This document shows, piece by piece, positions 1 to 10,042 of a stretch of DNA of 64,000 nucleotides. The position numbers and the translations under genes are program-made. Location: assembly GCF_029871245.1 (NCBI RefSeq), contig NZ_SSON01000075.1:262943-326942 (forward strand). The letters run 5' to 3'. The notes below the pieces were generated by a model. It searched no databases. It saw only the letters and a program-made list of their open reading frames with translations, and was not told the DNA's origin. The stretch comes from Pseudomonas sp. BN102 (GTDB lineage Bacteria > Pseudomonadota > Gammaproteobacteria > Pseudomonadales > Pseudomonadaceae). Within the stretch, counting starts at the first letter, position 1; every line of letters begins with the position of its first letter.

Positions 1-1
1 G

Positions 2-2827
2 GACCAGTTTCGCGCCCGCGCAGAAGGTGTGGAACTCCTGAGCGACGAGGCCCGCGCCGCCCTGCAGCAGGAGGCCGCGGCGCTGGGGGGCGAGGAGCAG
101 CAATTGCAGGCGCGCCAGGCCGACCTGCAGCGCCAGCGGCAATGGCGCGACGAGCTGGACAAGGCCCTGGCCCGCCAGCAGGCCGCCGAACTGCAGGGCC
201 GGGCAGCGCGCGAAGCCCTGGAGCAGGCACGGCCGCAACTCGCGCGCCTGGCCGCTAGCGAGCCGGCCAGCCAGCTGCTGACCTTGCACCGCGACTGGCA
301 GCGGGCGCAGCAGCAACTGAACCAGGGCGAAAGCGAACTGCGGGTCACCCGTCACGACCTGCAGACCCTGGCTGAACGCATCCTCGACCAGCTCTGGCAG
401 GGCGCGCAGCTGGGCGAACAGTGGGTGCAGACCCGGCAAACGGCCCTGGACGGCCTCCAGGAGGCGCGGGAAGCCCTGCAACGGCGTCTGGCTGAACATC
501 CACAGCGGGCCCGCCTGGGCGAGCATCTGGGCGCCTGGCGGGCCGAATTCGGCGCGCTGGCCCGGCGCCAGGAAGACCTTGCCGGCCTGCGAAACGCCCA
601 GAGTGAGCTGAACCGCCAGGGTGTTGAACTGGAAGAGCGCCTGCGCCACGCCCGTAGCGCCCTGGACGACGCCAGGACCGAGCATGGCCAGGTCCGGCAG
701 ACGGAAGCCGAGGCTCAGGGCAAGCTCGATGAACTCTTGGCCGGGCAAGACGATGCCGCCCAACGCGAGCAGTGGCAGCAACTCCTGGAGCGCGGTCGCC
801 AGCTGGAGCGTCTGGAGCAGTTGTCCCAGCAGCGCCGGCAACTGGCCGAGCGGCAGGCGCACGCTCGCAAACAGCTGCAGCCACTGCAGGACGAACAGAA
901 GGTGCTCACCGAGCAGCGCGATGCCCTGCGCCGCCGCTTCAGTGAGCTCAAGCAGCAGATCGCCGACAAGGAAAAGCTCCTCGAACAGGAGCAGCGCATC
1001 CAGCAGCTGGAGGCCTACCGTGCCGCCCTGCAGCCGGGCGAAGCCTGCCCCCTGTGCGGCTCCCACGAACACCCGGCGATCGCCGAATACCAGGCGCTCA
1101 ACCTCTCGGCCACCCAGCAGGCCCTGCAGGACTGCAAGGCGGCCCAGGACGAAGTGCGCATCCAGGGCGAGACCCTGAGCAGCCGCCTGGCTACCCTGGA
1201 GGCGCAGGTCAAACAGCTCGACGAGGCCTTGCAGCTCGCTGAAACCGAGCAACGGGAGTACGTCGAGCGCTGGCGCCAGCTGTGCCAAGCCCTTGATCTG
1301 CAATTGCCGGACCTCGCCGCCTTGCAGGCCGAGCTGCAGGACCATGCCGGGCGCCTGCAGGCGCTGCAGGAGCGACTGGCCCGGCTGGATGGGCTCAAGG
1401 CCGCCCTGGTCGCCGCCCGCGAGCTGCGCCAGCAGCGCGACAAGGCGCTGCACGACTGCGGCAGCCAGCTCGCCCTGCTGGAGAAGGACCAGGCCAGCTT
1501 GCGCCAGCAGGAACAGGCCAATGCCCAGCGCTACGAGCAGATGGGCCGCCAGCAACAGGAGGCCCGCGAACAGCTGGCCGCCAGCCTGGAACAGCTGGGC
1601 CATGCCCTGCCGGATGCCGGCGATGCCTGGCTGGCCGAGCGCGAAGCCGAATGGCAGCAATGGCAGCAGGACCAGTCCGCCAGCCAGCAACTGGACGGTC
1701 AGTTGCGCGATCAGCAGCACGCACTGGGCCTCGCTCGCGAGCAGTCCCGTCTCTGGCAGGGACGCTGGCAGGCCTCCGGTCACACCGGACAGGCGCCGCT
1801 GGCGCTGGTGAACGATCCGCAGGCCGCGCTGGCGGCCGTGCAGGCCGAACTGGACGCCGCCCAGCAGCGGCTGAACCGCCTCAAGGGCAGCGAGCAGAGT
1901 CAGCACCAGCGGGTGCAGGAAGCCCAGCACCAGCTGCATGTGCAGCAGGACGCCTGGCGCCGGGGCCTGGCGGCCAGTCCCTTCGCGGACGAGGCGGCCT
2001 TTCTTGGCGCGCTGCTGGAAGAAACCGAGCGCGCCGCCCTGCAGGACCTGCAGCAGCGCCTGGCCCGCGAGCTGGGCGATGCCGAGGCATTGCTGGCCGA
2101 CGCTCGCAACCAGGCGGATCGGCTCCAGGCCACGCCCCAGGGCGAACTGGACCGCGAACGCCTGGCGGCGGAGTGGCAGGCCCTGGCCGAGCGGATGCGC
2201 GAGCTGAGCCAGCGCCAGGGTGAAATCCGTGCCCAGCTCGCCGGTGACGAACAACGCCGGCAGAGCCAGCAGGCGCTGTTCGCCGAGATTGCCCGCCAGG
2301 AGGCCGAATGCGATCTCTGGCAGCGCCTCAACGCACTGCTGGGCTCAGCCGATGGCGCCAAGTACCGCAAATTCGCCCAGGGCCTGACCCTGGACCACCT
2401 GGTGCACCTGGCCAACCTGCAACTGCAGCGCCTGCACAGCCGCTACCAACTGGCCCGGCGCCAGGGCGGCGAGCTGGAGCTGGAAGTGGTAGACACCTGG
2501 CAGGCAGACGTGGCCCGCGACTGCAAGACCCTGTCCGGCGGCGAAAGCTTCCTGGTCAGCCTGGCGCTGGCCCTGGCGCTGTCCGACCTGGTCAGCCACA
2601 AGACCAGCATCGACTCGCTGTTCCTCGACGAAGGATTCGGCACCCTGGACGGCGAGACCCTGGAAGTCGCCCTGGACGCCCTGGATGCGCTGAATGCCAG
2701 CGGCAAGATGATCGGCGTGATCAGTCACGTCGAAGCCCTGAAGGAACGCATCCCGGTGCAGCTCAAGGTGCACAAGGGCGTGGGGATGGGCTACAGCCGG
2801 CTGGATGGGTGTTTTGCGGTGGGCTAG
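2..2827 (+). CDS. sbcC: Exonuclease SbcC, large ATPase subunit (5' end outside window)
   Basis: SbcC is the SMC/Rad50-like ATPase of the SbcCD nuclease, which cleaves hairpins and processes DNA ends in the cytoplasm. The frame is open from base 2, so the N-terminal Walker A region lies upstream of the window and 941 residues are visible. Long Gln/Leu/Ala/Glu-rich coiled coils flank a zinc-hook CPLC (codons at 1046-1057). The C-terminal ATPase lobe carries the ABC signature LSGGES (from 2531) and a Walker B LFLDEGFGTLD (from 2618). The partner sbcD would be expected just upstream. The gene converges on rlmF. The GTG at 29 is not the true start because the frame continues to the edge. Confidence 0.95.
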   Translation, partial: DQFRARAEGVELLSDEARAALQQEAAALGGEEQQLQARQADLQRQRQWRDELDKALARQQAAELQGRAAREALEQARPQLARLAASEPASQLLTLHRDWQRAQQQLNQGESELRVTRHDLQTLAERILDQLWQGAQLGEQWVQTRQTALDGLQEAREALQRRLAEHPQRARLGEHLGAWRAEFGALARRQEDLAGLRNAQSELNRQGVELEERLRHARSALDDARTEHGQVRQTEAEAQGKLDELLAGQDDAAQREQWQQLLERGRQLERLEQLSQQRRQLAERQAHARKQLQPLQDEQKVLTEQRDALRRRFSELKQQIADKEKLLEQEQRIQQLEAYRAALQPGEACPLCGSHEHPAIAEYQALNLSATQQALQDCKAAQDEVRIQGETLSSRLATLEAQVKQLDEALQLAETEQREYVERWRQLCQALDLQLPDLAALQAELQDHAGRLQALQERLARLDGLKAALVAARELRQQRDKALHDCGSQLALLEKDQASLRQQEQANAQRYEQMGRQQQEAREQLAASLEQLGHALPDAGDAWLAEREAEWQQWQQDQSASQQLDGQLRDQQHALGLAREQSRLWQGRWQASGHTGQAPLALVNDPQAALAAVQAELDAAQQRLNRLKGSEQSQHQRVQEAQHQLHVQQDAWRRGLAASPFADEAAFLGALLEETERAALQDLQQRLARELGDAEALLADARNQADRLQATPQGELDRERLAAEWQALAERMRELSQRQGEIRAQLAGDEQRRQSQQALFAEIARQEAECDLWQRLNALLGSADGAKYRKFAQGLTLDHLVHLANLQLQRLHSRYQLARRQGGELELEVVDTWQADVARDCKTLSGGESFLVSLALALALSDLVSHKTSIDSLFLDEGFGTLDGETLEVALDALDALNASGKMIGVISHVEALKERIPVQLKVHKGVGMGYSRLDGCFAVG

Positions 2828-2924
2828 TCGGGGTTGGGCAACCTCCGGGAGAGGGAGGAGAGAAATCGAGCCCCGCTCGGACTCTTAATGGGATAGTCAG
2901 ATCGGTAGGTTGTGGCTGAGCTAT

Positions 2925-2968
2925 GCGAAGCCCAACGATTCCCGGGCAGCTCCCCTGTTGGGCTTCGC
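2925..2968. repeat. Intergenic inverted repeat between convergent genes
   Basis: Twelve-base arms GCGAAGCCCAAC (2925-2936) and GTTGGGCTTCGC (2957-2968) form a perfect inverted repeat with a 20-base loop. There is no T-run, so it is not a typical intrinsic terminator. The GTTGGGCTTCGC core looks like one of the dispersed intergenic palindromes of Pseudomonas, but only one copy is seen here. Confidence 0.55.
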
Positions 2969-3037
2969 TTCGCTACGGCAGGCCTGCGGTCTGCTTTCGC
3001 GATTGAATTCGCTCTTACAGGGTTTCCCGGCGGCGGT

Positions 3038-4033
3038 TCACACCCAGCGAGCCTTGCGCCAGGCGTCGCGTTGACCCCGATCGAGAAAGGTCCAGGCGAC
3101 GAAGCGGCTCTGCTTCTGGCCCTGGGCCATTTCCACCACCTGCATCTCGACGGCGCCGGTGCGTTTCAGGCGTGCTTCCATGCCGGGGAGGTTGCCGCCC
3201 TTGGATACCAGGCTGCTGAACCAGAGCACCTGCTCCTTGACCTGCGCACTTTCGTCGACCATCCGTTGCAGGAAGCCGGCTTCGCCGCCTTCGCACCAGA
3301 GTTCGGCGCCCTGGCCGCCGAAATTCAGCACCGGCAGCTTGCGCTTGGGGTCGAGCTTGCCGAGGTTCTTCCACTTGCGCCGGCTGCCACTGGTGGCTTC
3401 CTCCAGAGAGCTGTGGAAGGGCGGGTTACACAGGGTGATATCGAAGCGTTCCCCTGGCCCGATCAGGCCCTTGAAGATATTGCGCGGCTCGGCTTGCTGA
3501 CGCAGGTCGATGGCGCTGCCGAGCTGGTTCGACTGGACGATGGCGCGGGCAGAACCGAGGGCGGTGCCGTCGATATCGGCGCCGGTGAAGTGCCAGCCGT
3601 ATTCGCTATGGCCGATCAGCGGGTAGATGCAGTTCGCGCCGACCCCTACGTCCAGCGCCTGGATGCCCTTGCCGCGGGGTATCTGTCCGCCGTTGTCCTC
3701 GGCCAGCAGGTCCGCCAGGCCGTGCAGGTAGTCGGCGCGGCCGGGAATCGGCGGGCAGAGGTAACCGGCGGGGATGTCCCAATGGCGGATCCCGTAGAAC
3801 TGCCGCAGCAGGGCGCGGTTGAACACCTTCACCGCCTCCGGGTCGGCGAAGTCGATGCTCTCCTTGCCGTAGGGATTGGTGATGACGAAGCGCGCCAGCT
3901 CCGGGCTGCCCTGGATCAGCTTGGCAAAGTCGTAGCGGCCCTGGTGGCGGTTGCGCGGGTGCAGCAGCCCCTTTGTGGGCGCGGCGGGCGGTTTGGCGGA
4001 GGCGGGGCGGGGGCGCTTGGGTGGTTGCGGCAT
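3038..4033 (-). CDS. rlmF: 23S rRNA (adenine(1618)-N(6))-methyltransferase RlmF
   Basis: RlmF transfers a methyl group from S-adenosylmethionine to N6 of A1618 in 23S rRNA. The protein has a basic Pro/Lys/Arg-rich N-terminus, an SAM-binding glycine-rich stretch ([14 protein letters not shown]) and the catalytic NPPFHSS motif typical of N6-adenine methyltransferases. It ends with the family's conserved region before [13 protein letters not shown] chose the ATG at 4033 (331 aa, [10 protein letters not shown]...) because the 14 residues ahead of it from the upstream ATG (4075) do not look like family sequence. No strong Shine-Dalgarno sequence is seen for either start. It lies downstream of, and on the same strand as, the TVP38-type gene. 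Confidence 0.93.
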   Translation of the reverse strand: MPQPPKRPRPASAKPPAAPTKGLLHPRNRHQGRYDFAKLIQGSPELARFVITNPYGKESIDFADPEAVKVFNRALLRQFYGIRHWDIPAGYLCPPIPGRADYLHGLADLLAEDNGGQIPRGKGIQALDVGVGANCIYPLIGHSEYGWHFTGADIDGTALGSARAIVQSNQLGSAIDLRQQAEPRNIFKGLIGPGERFDITLCNPPFHSSLEEATSGSRRKWKNLGKLDPKRKLPVLNFGGQGAELWCEGGEAGFLQRMVDESAQVKEQVLWFSSLVSKGGNLPGMEARLKRTGAVEMQVVEMAQGQKQSRFVAWTFLDRGQRDAWRKARWV

Positions 4034-4101
4034 GGTGGCGGGCGTCGGCAGGTGTAAGGCGCGGCATTTTCCCACAGCCAGGGCATCCGGTGCGCATCTC
4101 C

Positions 4102-4662
4102 CTACGAGATGTGCAGGGCGCGACCGAGGTAATCGAAGAGCACGCAGTAGAGCGCAATCGGCAGCGGCAGCCCGAGCAGGGTGCCGATGAGGTAGTGGCG
4201 AAAGCGTACCCCGCTGAGGCTCAGGGCGTAGTTGAGGGCCGGCACGGTCTGGAACAGCACCCGCAATGCGGCGATGACCAGTACCGGGCGCTCGTCGAGG
4301 TGGGCGAGGATGCGCCTGGCCAGCTTGCTGTCCAGTTCGCGCAGGGCGCTACCGCCCAACAGGCGGATCAGCAGGAAGGTGCAGCAGCAGGAGAAGGTAG
4401 CCGCCAGGTAGGTGGCCAACCCGCCCCAGACGCGGCCCAGGGCCAGCACTGCGGCAGCGAGGAAGATCCAGCCGGGGATCTGGATCAGGTTGCCCAGGGC
4501 GAACAGCAGGGCGAACAACGCCAGGCCCCAACCCTTGTGGGCCAGCAGGGTGTCGCGCAGGTACTCCAGGCTCAGGTGTTCGCGCAGTCCGCTGAGCTGG
4601 AACGCCGCCAGCAGCAGGCCGAGGAACAGAGCCACCAGCAGCAGGCGGCGGTACTTGTGCAT
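4102..4662 (-). CDS. TVP38/TMEM64 (DedA/VTT) family membrane protein
   Basis: This is a 186-residue integral membrane protein with an N-terminal transmembrane helix ([17 protein letters not shown]) and several further hydrophobic segments. The central [20 protein letters not shown] and a C-terminal [19 protein letters not shown] region fit the VTT/SNARE-associated domain of TVP38/TMEM64 proteins. DedA-superfamily members are linked to lipid scrambling or membrane homeostasis, but this member's role is unknown. The open frame extends to 4815, but residue 52 (ATG 4662, MHKYRRLL) is the sensible start because the preceding residues are encoded by a repeat element. Confidence 0.85.
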   Translation of the reverse strand: MHKYRRLLLVALFLGLLLAAFQLSGLREHLSLEYLRDTLLAHKGWGLALFALLFALGNLIQIPGWIFLAAAVLALGRVWGGLATYLAATFSCCCTFLLIRLLGGSALRELDSKLARRILAHLDERPVLVIAALRVLFQTVPALNYALSLSGVRFRHYLIGTLLGLPLPIALYCVLFDYLGRALHIS

Positions 4663-4705
4663 GGTAAGGGCTCCGACGCTGTCCCCAACATTTAAGCCCA
4701 ATGGG

Positions 4706-4760
4706 GTAGGGTGCGCCGTGCGCACCGGGCAAGAGCGTTGGTGCACACAGCGCACCTTAC
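4706..4760. repeat. GTAGGGTGCGC-type intergenic inverted repeat
   Basis: GTAGGGTGCGC (4706-4716) pairs with GCGCACCTTAC (4750-4760) with one mismatch, and nested GTGCGCAC-like bases lie inside. The same core recurs at 42730-42786, so this is a dispersed palindromic repeat. It sits between the SLC13 permease gene and the TVP38-type gene. Confidence 0.7.
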
Positions 4761-4774
4761 GTGAATCGCTCGGC

Positions 4775-6604
4775 TCAGAGCGGGAACACCAGCGGCACCA
4801 GCAACACGCTGACAATCATCACCAGCAGGGTGAAAGGCACCCCCACTTTCACGAAGTCGCCAAAGCGGTACTGCCCGGGGCCCAGCACCAGGGTATTCAC
4901 CGGCGAGGATATGGGCGTCATGAAGGCCGCCGAGGCCGCCAGGGCGACGATCATGGCGAAGGGGTAGGGCGACATCCCCAACTGCTGGGCGGTGGCGATG
5001 GCCACCGGAGCCATGAGCACGGCGGTGGCGGTGTTGGAGATGAACAGGCCGATCAGCGCAGTGACGATGAACAGGCTGGCGAGCATGGCGTAGGGCCCTG
5101 CATTGCCCAGCACCGCCACCAGCCCCTTCACTGCCAGGTCGATCCCGCCGGTCTGTTGCAGGGCGTGGGCGAAGGGCAGCATGCCGACGATGAGAATCAG
5201 GGTGGGCCAGTGAATGGCGCGGTAGGCGCTGTCCAGGTCGATGCAGCGGAAGGCGCCCATCAGCAGGCAGCCGATCAGTGCGGCCATCACGTTGGGCACA
5301 AGCCCGCTGACCATCAGCACGATCATCACCGCCAGGCTGAGCAGGGCGTAGGGAGCCTTGCGTGCGGTGGGCGCCACTTCGTCCACCTCGGCGGGCAGGC
5401 TCAGTACCAGGAAGTCCCGGCTCTGGCCCTGCAATTGGTGGATGCACTTCCACTCGCCGGCTACCAGCAGGGTGTCGGAGGGCCTGAGCTTTTCATCAAC
5501 CAGTACCCCTTCCAGCGCCTGGCCCTGGCGGCGCAAACCGACCACGTTGAGCTTGTGCCGGGTGCGGAAGCCCAGCTCCTGGATGGTCTTGCCCGGCAGC
5601 TTGGATTCCGGCGGCAGCGCCACTTCGGCCAGCCCCAACTGGTGGGCGTGCAGGCTGTAGTAGGAATCGGCCAGGGGCAGGGGCTCCAGCCCCAACTCGT
5701 CGTAGGCACCGAGCAGTCCGATCGCCGGGCTGACCAGGTCCACCAGCAGCACGTCGTCGGGTTCCAGCAGGGTGTTTCCAGTGGCCATCAGCAGCAGGGT
5801 GCGAAAGCGCCGCTGGCGTTCGACGGCAATCACGTTGATGCCGTACTGCGTGCGCAGTTCCAGCTCATTGAGTGTCTGCCGGGCAAGGCGCGAGTCAGCG
5901 CGTACCTTGAGGCGCCGTTCGCGCTCGTTGAGGCGGTAGGCCGCGGCCAGGTCGGCCAGGGTCAGGCGCGGAGCGGCGTTCGCGCCGTCGCCGTTGCGGG
6001 GAGTCAACCAATGCCGGGTCGACAGCATGTAGATGATGCCCAGGGCCAGCACCGCCAAGCCCACCGGGGTCAGGCTGAAGAAGCCGAAACCTTCCAGCCC
6101 GGCGCGGCGCAGTTCGCTGTGCACCACCAGGTTGGGCGCGGTGGCGACCAGGGTGAGCATACCGCTGATCAGCCCGGCGAACGCGAGCGGCATCATCAGC
6201 CGTGCCGGGGCGATCTTCAGCCGTGCGGCAACGCCCAGGGCCACGGGGATGAAGATGGCGACCACGCCCGTGGAGCTCATCACCGAGCCCAGGCCCGCGG
6301 CGGCCAGCATCAGCAACACCAGCAGCCGCGTTTCGCTGCTGCCGGCCTTCGCCACCAGCCAGTCGCCCAGGCGATAGGCGATGCCGGTGCGCACCAGGCC
6401 GTCACCGATGACGAAGAGGGCAGCGATCAGCAGCACGCTCGGGTCGCTGAATCCGGCCAGGGTGTGCTCGATGTCGAGTACGCCGGTCAGCGGCAGGGCG
6501 ACTATGACCAGCAGGGCGACCACGTCCATGCGTGGCTTGTTGAGAACGAACAGAGTAATGGCGGCCACGAGCAGGCCTAGCACCATCAGTAGATCGGCGT
6601 TCAA
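4775..6604 (-). CDS. SLC13-family permease with two TrkA-C (RCK_C) domains
   Basis: A 609-residue predicted inner-membrane anion/sodium symporter. An N-terminal block of transmembrane helices (roughly residues 1-190) is followed by a soluble insert (about 200-380) with two RCK_C/TrkA-C-like repeats, each containing TLLxAxDxLLV-like strands. A second hydrophobic block runs from about 390 to 609 and includes the conserved SSPVNTLVLGPGQYRFGDF near the C-terminus. Family members move sulfate, dicarboxylates or citrate; the substrate cannot be read here. The start is TTG at 6604, preceded by GGGAG six bases upstream; the next in-frame Met is six codons later. It lies leftward, upstream of the TVP38-type gene. 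Confidence 0.88.
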   Translation of the reverse strand: MNADLLMVLGLLVAAITLFVLNKPRMDVVALLVIVALPLTGVLDIEHTLAGFSDPSVLLIAALFVIGDGLVRTGIAYRLGDWLVAKAGSSETRLLVLLMLAAAGLGSVMSSTGVVAIFIPVALGVAARLKIAPARLMMPLAFAGLISGMLTLVATAPNLVVHSELRRAGLEGFGFFSLTPVGLAVLALGIIYMLSTRHWLTPRNGDGANAAPRLTLADLAAAYRLNERERRLKVRADSRLARQTLNELELRTQYGINVIAVERQRRFRTLLLMATGNTLLEPDDVLLVDLVSPAIGLLGAYDELGLEPLPLADSYYSLHAHQLGLAEVALPPESKLPGKTIQELGFRTRHKLNVVGLRRQGQALEGVLVDEKLRPSDTLLVAGEWKCIHQLQGQSRDFLVLSLPAEVDEVAPTARKAPYALLSLAVMIVLMVSGLVPNVMAALIGCLLMGAFRCIDLDSAYRAIHWPTLILIVGMLPFAHALQQTGGIDLAVKGLVAVLGNAGPYAMLASLFIVTALIGLFISNTATAVLMAPVAIATAQQLGMSPYPFAMIVALAASAAFMTPISSPVNTLVLGPGQYRFGDFVKVGVPFTLLVMIVSVLLVPLVFPL

Positions 6605-6643
6605 ACGCGACTCCCGGGGGTTCCTGGCGGGGGTGGCAGTCTG

Positions 6644-6940
6644 TCAGGGATAACCCAGCACAGCCTTGATCTGATGCAGGTTAGCGGCGATCCAGCGCCT
6701 GTCGATGGCGCCCCAATCGCGGATCAGGTAGTGGCCGGCGTTGTTGCGCTCGCCGGCCTGCTGCTCGAAGTGGCAGTCGATATCCAGGTCAGCGAGGGCC
6801 AGCAGGGTGTCCTGGGCGGTCCGGCGGGGCATGCCGGTGGCGTCCATCAGCGCCGGGACGCTGGTGGCGGTGCCGCTGTCGATCAGCCAGGCGACATAGA
6901 GGCGGCGGTAGAAGCTGGTCTTGGTCTTGCTGATTTCCAT
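6644..6940 (-). CDS. Small winged helix-turn-helix domain protein
   Basis: A 98-residue protein with the look of a compact winged-helix DNA-binding domain: residues about 25-50 (TSVPALMDATGMPRRTAQDTL) fit a helix-turn-helix, followed by a beta-wing-like stretch around HFEQQAGERNNAGHYLIRDWG. It has no sensor domain. A strong AAGGAG lies seven bases before the ATG. It is leftward between the valS terminator and the SLC13 permease (39-base gap), so it could regulate or be co-transcribed with the permease. Its target is unknown; I do not recognise a named ortholog. Confidence 0.75.
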   Translation of the reverse strand: MEISKTKTSFYRRLYVAWLIDSGTATSVPALMDATGMPRRTAQDTLLALADLDIDCHFEQQAGERNNAGHYLIRDWGAIDRRWIAANLHQIKAVLGYP

Positions 6941-6975
6941 GGGCGCTCCTTGCGGCGGGCGATCGGTACAAAGAA

Positions 6976-6999
6976 CAAGGCCCGCATTCGCGGGCCTTG
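6976..6999 (-). terminator. Intrinsic terminator of valS
   Basis: A perfect 10-bp stem (CAAGGCCCGC/GCGGGCCTTG) with a 4-base loop lies five bases past the valS stop. On the minus strand it is followed by TTCTTTG, so it terminates leftward transcription. Confidence 0.85.
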
Positions 7000-7004
7000 T
7001 GGGG

Positions 7005-9854
7005 TTACAGCTTGGCGATCTTCTCGCGCTGTTCGGTCAGGTTGGCCAGGGCCTGTTCGGCTTCGGCCAGCTTGGCGCGCTCCTTGTCGATCACGTCGGC
7101 CGGTGCCTTGGCGACGAAGCCTTCGTTGGCCAGCTTGCCGCCAACACGCTTCACTTCGCCGTCCAGGCGCTGGATTTCCTTGTCCAGGCGGGCCAGTTCG
7201 GCGCCCTTGTCGATCAGGCCGGCCATGGGCACCAGTACCTGCATGTCGCCCACCAGGGCGGTGGCGGACATGGGCGCTTCTTCGCCGGAAGCCAGGATGC
7301 GGACGCTTTCCAGCTTGGCCAGCTTCTTCAGCAGCGGCTCGTTGTCGGCCAGGCGGCGGCGGTCTTCGTCGTTCGCGTTGGCGAGGATGATGTCGATGCG
7401 CTTGGCCATGGAAATATTCATCTCGCCACGGATCTGCCGCACGCCGAGCATGAACGCCTTGACCCACTCGATGTCGCCCTCGGCGGCGGCGTCGATGCGG
7501 GCTTCATTGGCGATCGGCCAGGGTTGCAGCATCAGGGTGTCGCCGGCCTTGCCGGCCTGGGCCTTGATGCGCTGCCAGATTTCCTCGGTGATGAACGGCA
7601 TGAAGGGGTGCGCCAGGCGCAGGGCCACTTCCAGCACGCGGATCAGGGTGCGGCGGGTGCCGCGTTGGCGCTCGATGGGGGCGTTCTCGTCCCACAGCAC
7701 CGGCTTGACCAGCTCGAGGTACCAGGCGCAGTACTCGTCCCAGATGAACTCGTAGAGGGCCTGGGTGGCGAGGTCGAAGCGGAACTGTTCGAGGTGGCGG
7801 GTGACCTCCGCCTCGGTGCGCTGCAGGGCAGAGATGATCCAGCGGTCCACCGAGGACAGCTCGACCGGCTCGTCATTGACGCCGGTGTCCTGGCCATCGG
7901 TGTTCTCGATGACGAAGTTGGCGGCGTTCCACAGCTTGTTGCAGAAGTTGCGGTAACCCTCGACGCGGCCCATGTCGAACTTGACGTCGCGGCCGGTGGA
8001 GGCCAGCGAACAGAAGGTGAAGCGCAGGGCGTCGGTGCCGTAGCTGTTGATGCCTTCGGGGAACTCCGCCTTGGTCTGCTTGGCGATCTTCTCGGCCAGC
8101 TTGGGCTGCATCATGCCGCTGGTGCGTTTCTCCAGCAGGGTGTCGAGGTCGATGCCGTCGACGATGTCCAGCGGGTCCAGGACGTTGCCCTTGGACTTGG
8201 ACATCTTGTGACCCTGGGAGTCGCGCACCAGGCCGTGGACGTAGACGGTCTTGAACGGAACCTGCGCCGTGCCGTCCTCGTTCTTCACCAGGTGCATGGT
8301 CAGCATGATCATCCGGGCGACCCAGAAGAAGATGATGTCGAAGCCGGTGACCAGCACGTCGGTGGGGTGGAAGGTCTTGAGGAACTCGGTCTGTTCCGGC
8401 CAGCCCAGGGTGGAGAAGGTCCACAGGCCAGAGCTGAACCAGGTGTCCAGCACGTCCTCGTCCTGTTCCAGGGCGATATCGCCCAGGTTGTGCTTGGCGC
8501 GGACCTCGGCTTCGTTGCGGCCGACGTAGACATTGCCTTCTTCGTCGTACCAGGCCGGAATGCGGTGGCCCCACCAGAGCTGACGGCTGATGCACCAGTC
8601 CTGGATATCGCGCATCCAGGAGAAGTACATGTTCTCGTACTGCTTGGGCACGAACTGGATACGGCCGTCTTCCACGGCGGCGATGGCCTGCTCGGCCAGG
8701 GGCTTGGTGGAGACGTACCACTGGTCGGTCAGCCAGGGCTCGATGACGGTGCCGGAACGGTCGCCCCTGGGCACTTTCAGCGCGTGGTCCTCGATTTTTT
8801 CCAGCAGGCCCAAGGCGTCGAAGGCTTCGACTATGCGCTTGCGCGCGTCGAAACGGTCGAGGCCGGCGTATTCGGCCGGCAGGCTGGCGTCGACTTCGTG
8901 ATTGACGTCGCCGTCCAGGTTGAAGACGTGGGCGTGGGCCAGCACGGCGGCGTTCTTGTCGAAGATATTGATCAGCGGCAGGTTGTGGCGCTTGCCGACT
9001 TCGTAGTCGTTGAAGTCGTGGGCCGGGGTGATCTTCACGCAGCCGGTGCCGAACTCGGGGTCGCAGTACTCGTCGGCGACGATCGGGATACGGCGGCCAA
9101 CCAGGGGCAGCTCGACGAAGGTGCCGATCAGGCTCTTGTAGCGCTCGTCCTCCGGGTGCACGGCGACGGCGCTGTCACCCAGCATGGTTTCCGGACGGGT
9201 GGTGGCGACTATCAGGTAGCCCTTGCCGTCGGCGGTCTTGTGGCCGTCGGCCAGGGGGTAGCGCAGGTTCCACAGGCTGCCCTTCTCGTCGTGGTTCTCC
9301 ACTTCGAGGTCGGAGATGGCGGTGTGGAACTTGGTGTCCCAGTTGACCAGGCGCTTGCCGCGGTAGATCAGGCCGTCTTCATGCAGGCGCACGAAGGCTT
9401 CCTTGACCGCGTTGGACAGGCCCTCGTCCATGGTGAAACGCTCGCGCGACCAGTCCACGGACGAGCCGAGGCGCCGAATCTGGCGGGTGATGGTGCCGCC
9501 GGACTGTTCCTTCCACTCCCAGACCTTGTCCAGGAAGGTGTCGCGACCGAGGTCGTGGCGGCTGACGCCCTGGGCGGCCAGCTGGCGCTCCACCACCATC
9601 TGGGTGGCGATGCCGGCGTGGTCGGTGCCCGGCTGCCACAGGGTGTTGCGGCCTTGCATGCGGCGGAAGCGGATCAGGGCGTCCATGATGGCGTTGTTGA
9701 AGCCATGGCCCATGTGCAGGCTGCCGGTCACGTTCGGCGGCGGGATCATGATGGTGTACGGGTCGCCGGAACCTTGCGGGGCGAAGTAGTTGTTCTTCTC
9801 CCAGGTCTGGTACCAGGAAGTTTCGATGGCGTGGGGCTGGTAGGTCTTGTCCAT
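7005..9854 (-). CDS. valS: Valine--tRNA ligase
   Basis: Cytoplasmic class I aminoacyl-tRNA synthetase that charges tRNA-Val. At 949 residues it matches the usual bacterial length. The HIGH-type signature is HMGH (residues 47-50, in [13 protein letters not shown]) and the KMSKS loop appears as HKMSKSKGN near residue 552. The central CP1 editing domain, an anticodon-binding region, and a C-terminal Lys/Glu/Ala-rich tRNA-binding coiled coil (about 885-949) are all present. It is the last gene of a leftward pepA-holC-hypothetical-valS set but is separated from the hypothetical gene by about 190 bases with a REP pair. An intrinsic terminator follows the stop. Confidence 0.98.
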   Translation of the reverse strand: MDKTYQPHAIETSWYQTWEKNNYFAPQGSGDPYTIMIPPPNVTGSLHMGHGFNNAIMDALIRFRRMQGRNTLWQPGTDHAGIATQMVVERQLAAQGVSRHDLGRDTFLDKVWEWKEQSGGTITRQIRRLGSSVDWSRERFTMDEGLSNAVKEAFVRLHEDGLIYRGKRLVNWDTKFHTAISDLEVENHDEKGSLWNLRYPLADGHKTADGKGYLIVATTRPETMLGDSAVAVHPEDERYKSLIGTFVELPLVGRRIPIVADEYCDPEFGTGCVKITPAHDFNDYEVGKRHNLPLINIFDKNAAVLAHAHVFNLDGDVNHEVDASLPAEYAGLDRFDARKRIVEAFDALGLLEKIEDHALKVPRGDRSGTVIEPWLTDQWYVSTKPLAEQAIAAVEDGRIQFVPKQYENMYFSWMRDIQDWCISRQLWWGHRIPAWYDEEGNVYVGRNEAEVRAKHNLGDIALEQDEDVLDTWFSSGLWTFSTLGWPEQTEFLKTFHPTDVLVTGFDIIFFWVARMIMLTMHLVKNEDGTAQVPFKTVYVHGLVRDSQGHKMSKSKGNVLDPLDIVDGIDLDTLLEKRTSGMMQPKLAEKIAKQTKAEFPEGINSYGTDALRFTFCSLASTGRDVKFDMGRVEGYRNFCNKLWNAANFVIENTDGQDTGVNDEPVELSSVDRWIISALQRTEAEVTRHLEQFRFDLATQALYEFIWDEYCAWYLELVKPVLWDENAPIERQRGTRRTLIRVLEVALRLAHPFMPFITEEIWQRIKAQAGKAGDTLMLQPWPIANEARIDAAAEGDIEWVKAFMLGVRQIRGEMNISMAKRIDIILANANDEDRRRLADNEPLLKKLAKLESVRILASGEEAPMSATALVGDMQVLVPMAGLIDKGAELARLDKEIQRLDGEVKRVGGKLANEGFVAKAPADVIDKERAKLAEAEQALANLTEQREKIAKL

Positions 9855-9964
9855 GGTTCGGCGGGGACCCTAGAGGCAACTGAACGGGAAAACGGAGGAG
9901 TATAGCGGTATCGGGCCGGCGAAAGAATTGGCGCGCATTCAGGCCGATAGCGGAGGTAACACCT

Positions 9965-10022
9965 GCAGGAGCCAGCTTGCTGGCGAAAAAATGGCCCCGT
10001 TCGCGAGCAAGCTCGCTCCTAC
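9965..10022. repeat. REP-like inverted pair
   Basis: GCAGGAGCCAGCTTGCTGGCGAA (9965-9987) faces TTCGCGAGCAAGCTCGCTCCTAC (10000-10022), an imperfect inverted pair of the Pseudomonas REP type. It lies between valS and the upstream hypothetical gene. Compare the perfect pair at 40257-40321. Confidence 0.8.
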
Positions 10023-10042
10023 AGGTTGGAAGCGGATTGGTC

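Noticed and set aside
2912-4057. A 381-codon forward frame opposite rlmF
   Set aside because: A shadow of the methyltransferase; the reverse-strand product has the NPPF motif and correct length.
6921-9905. A 994-codon forward frame opposite valS
   Set aside because: A shadow of valS; low-complexity Val/Gly/His/Gln composition and no ribosome-binding site.
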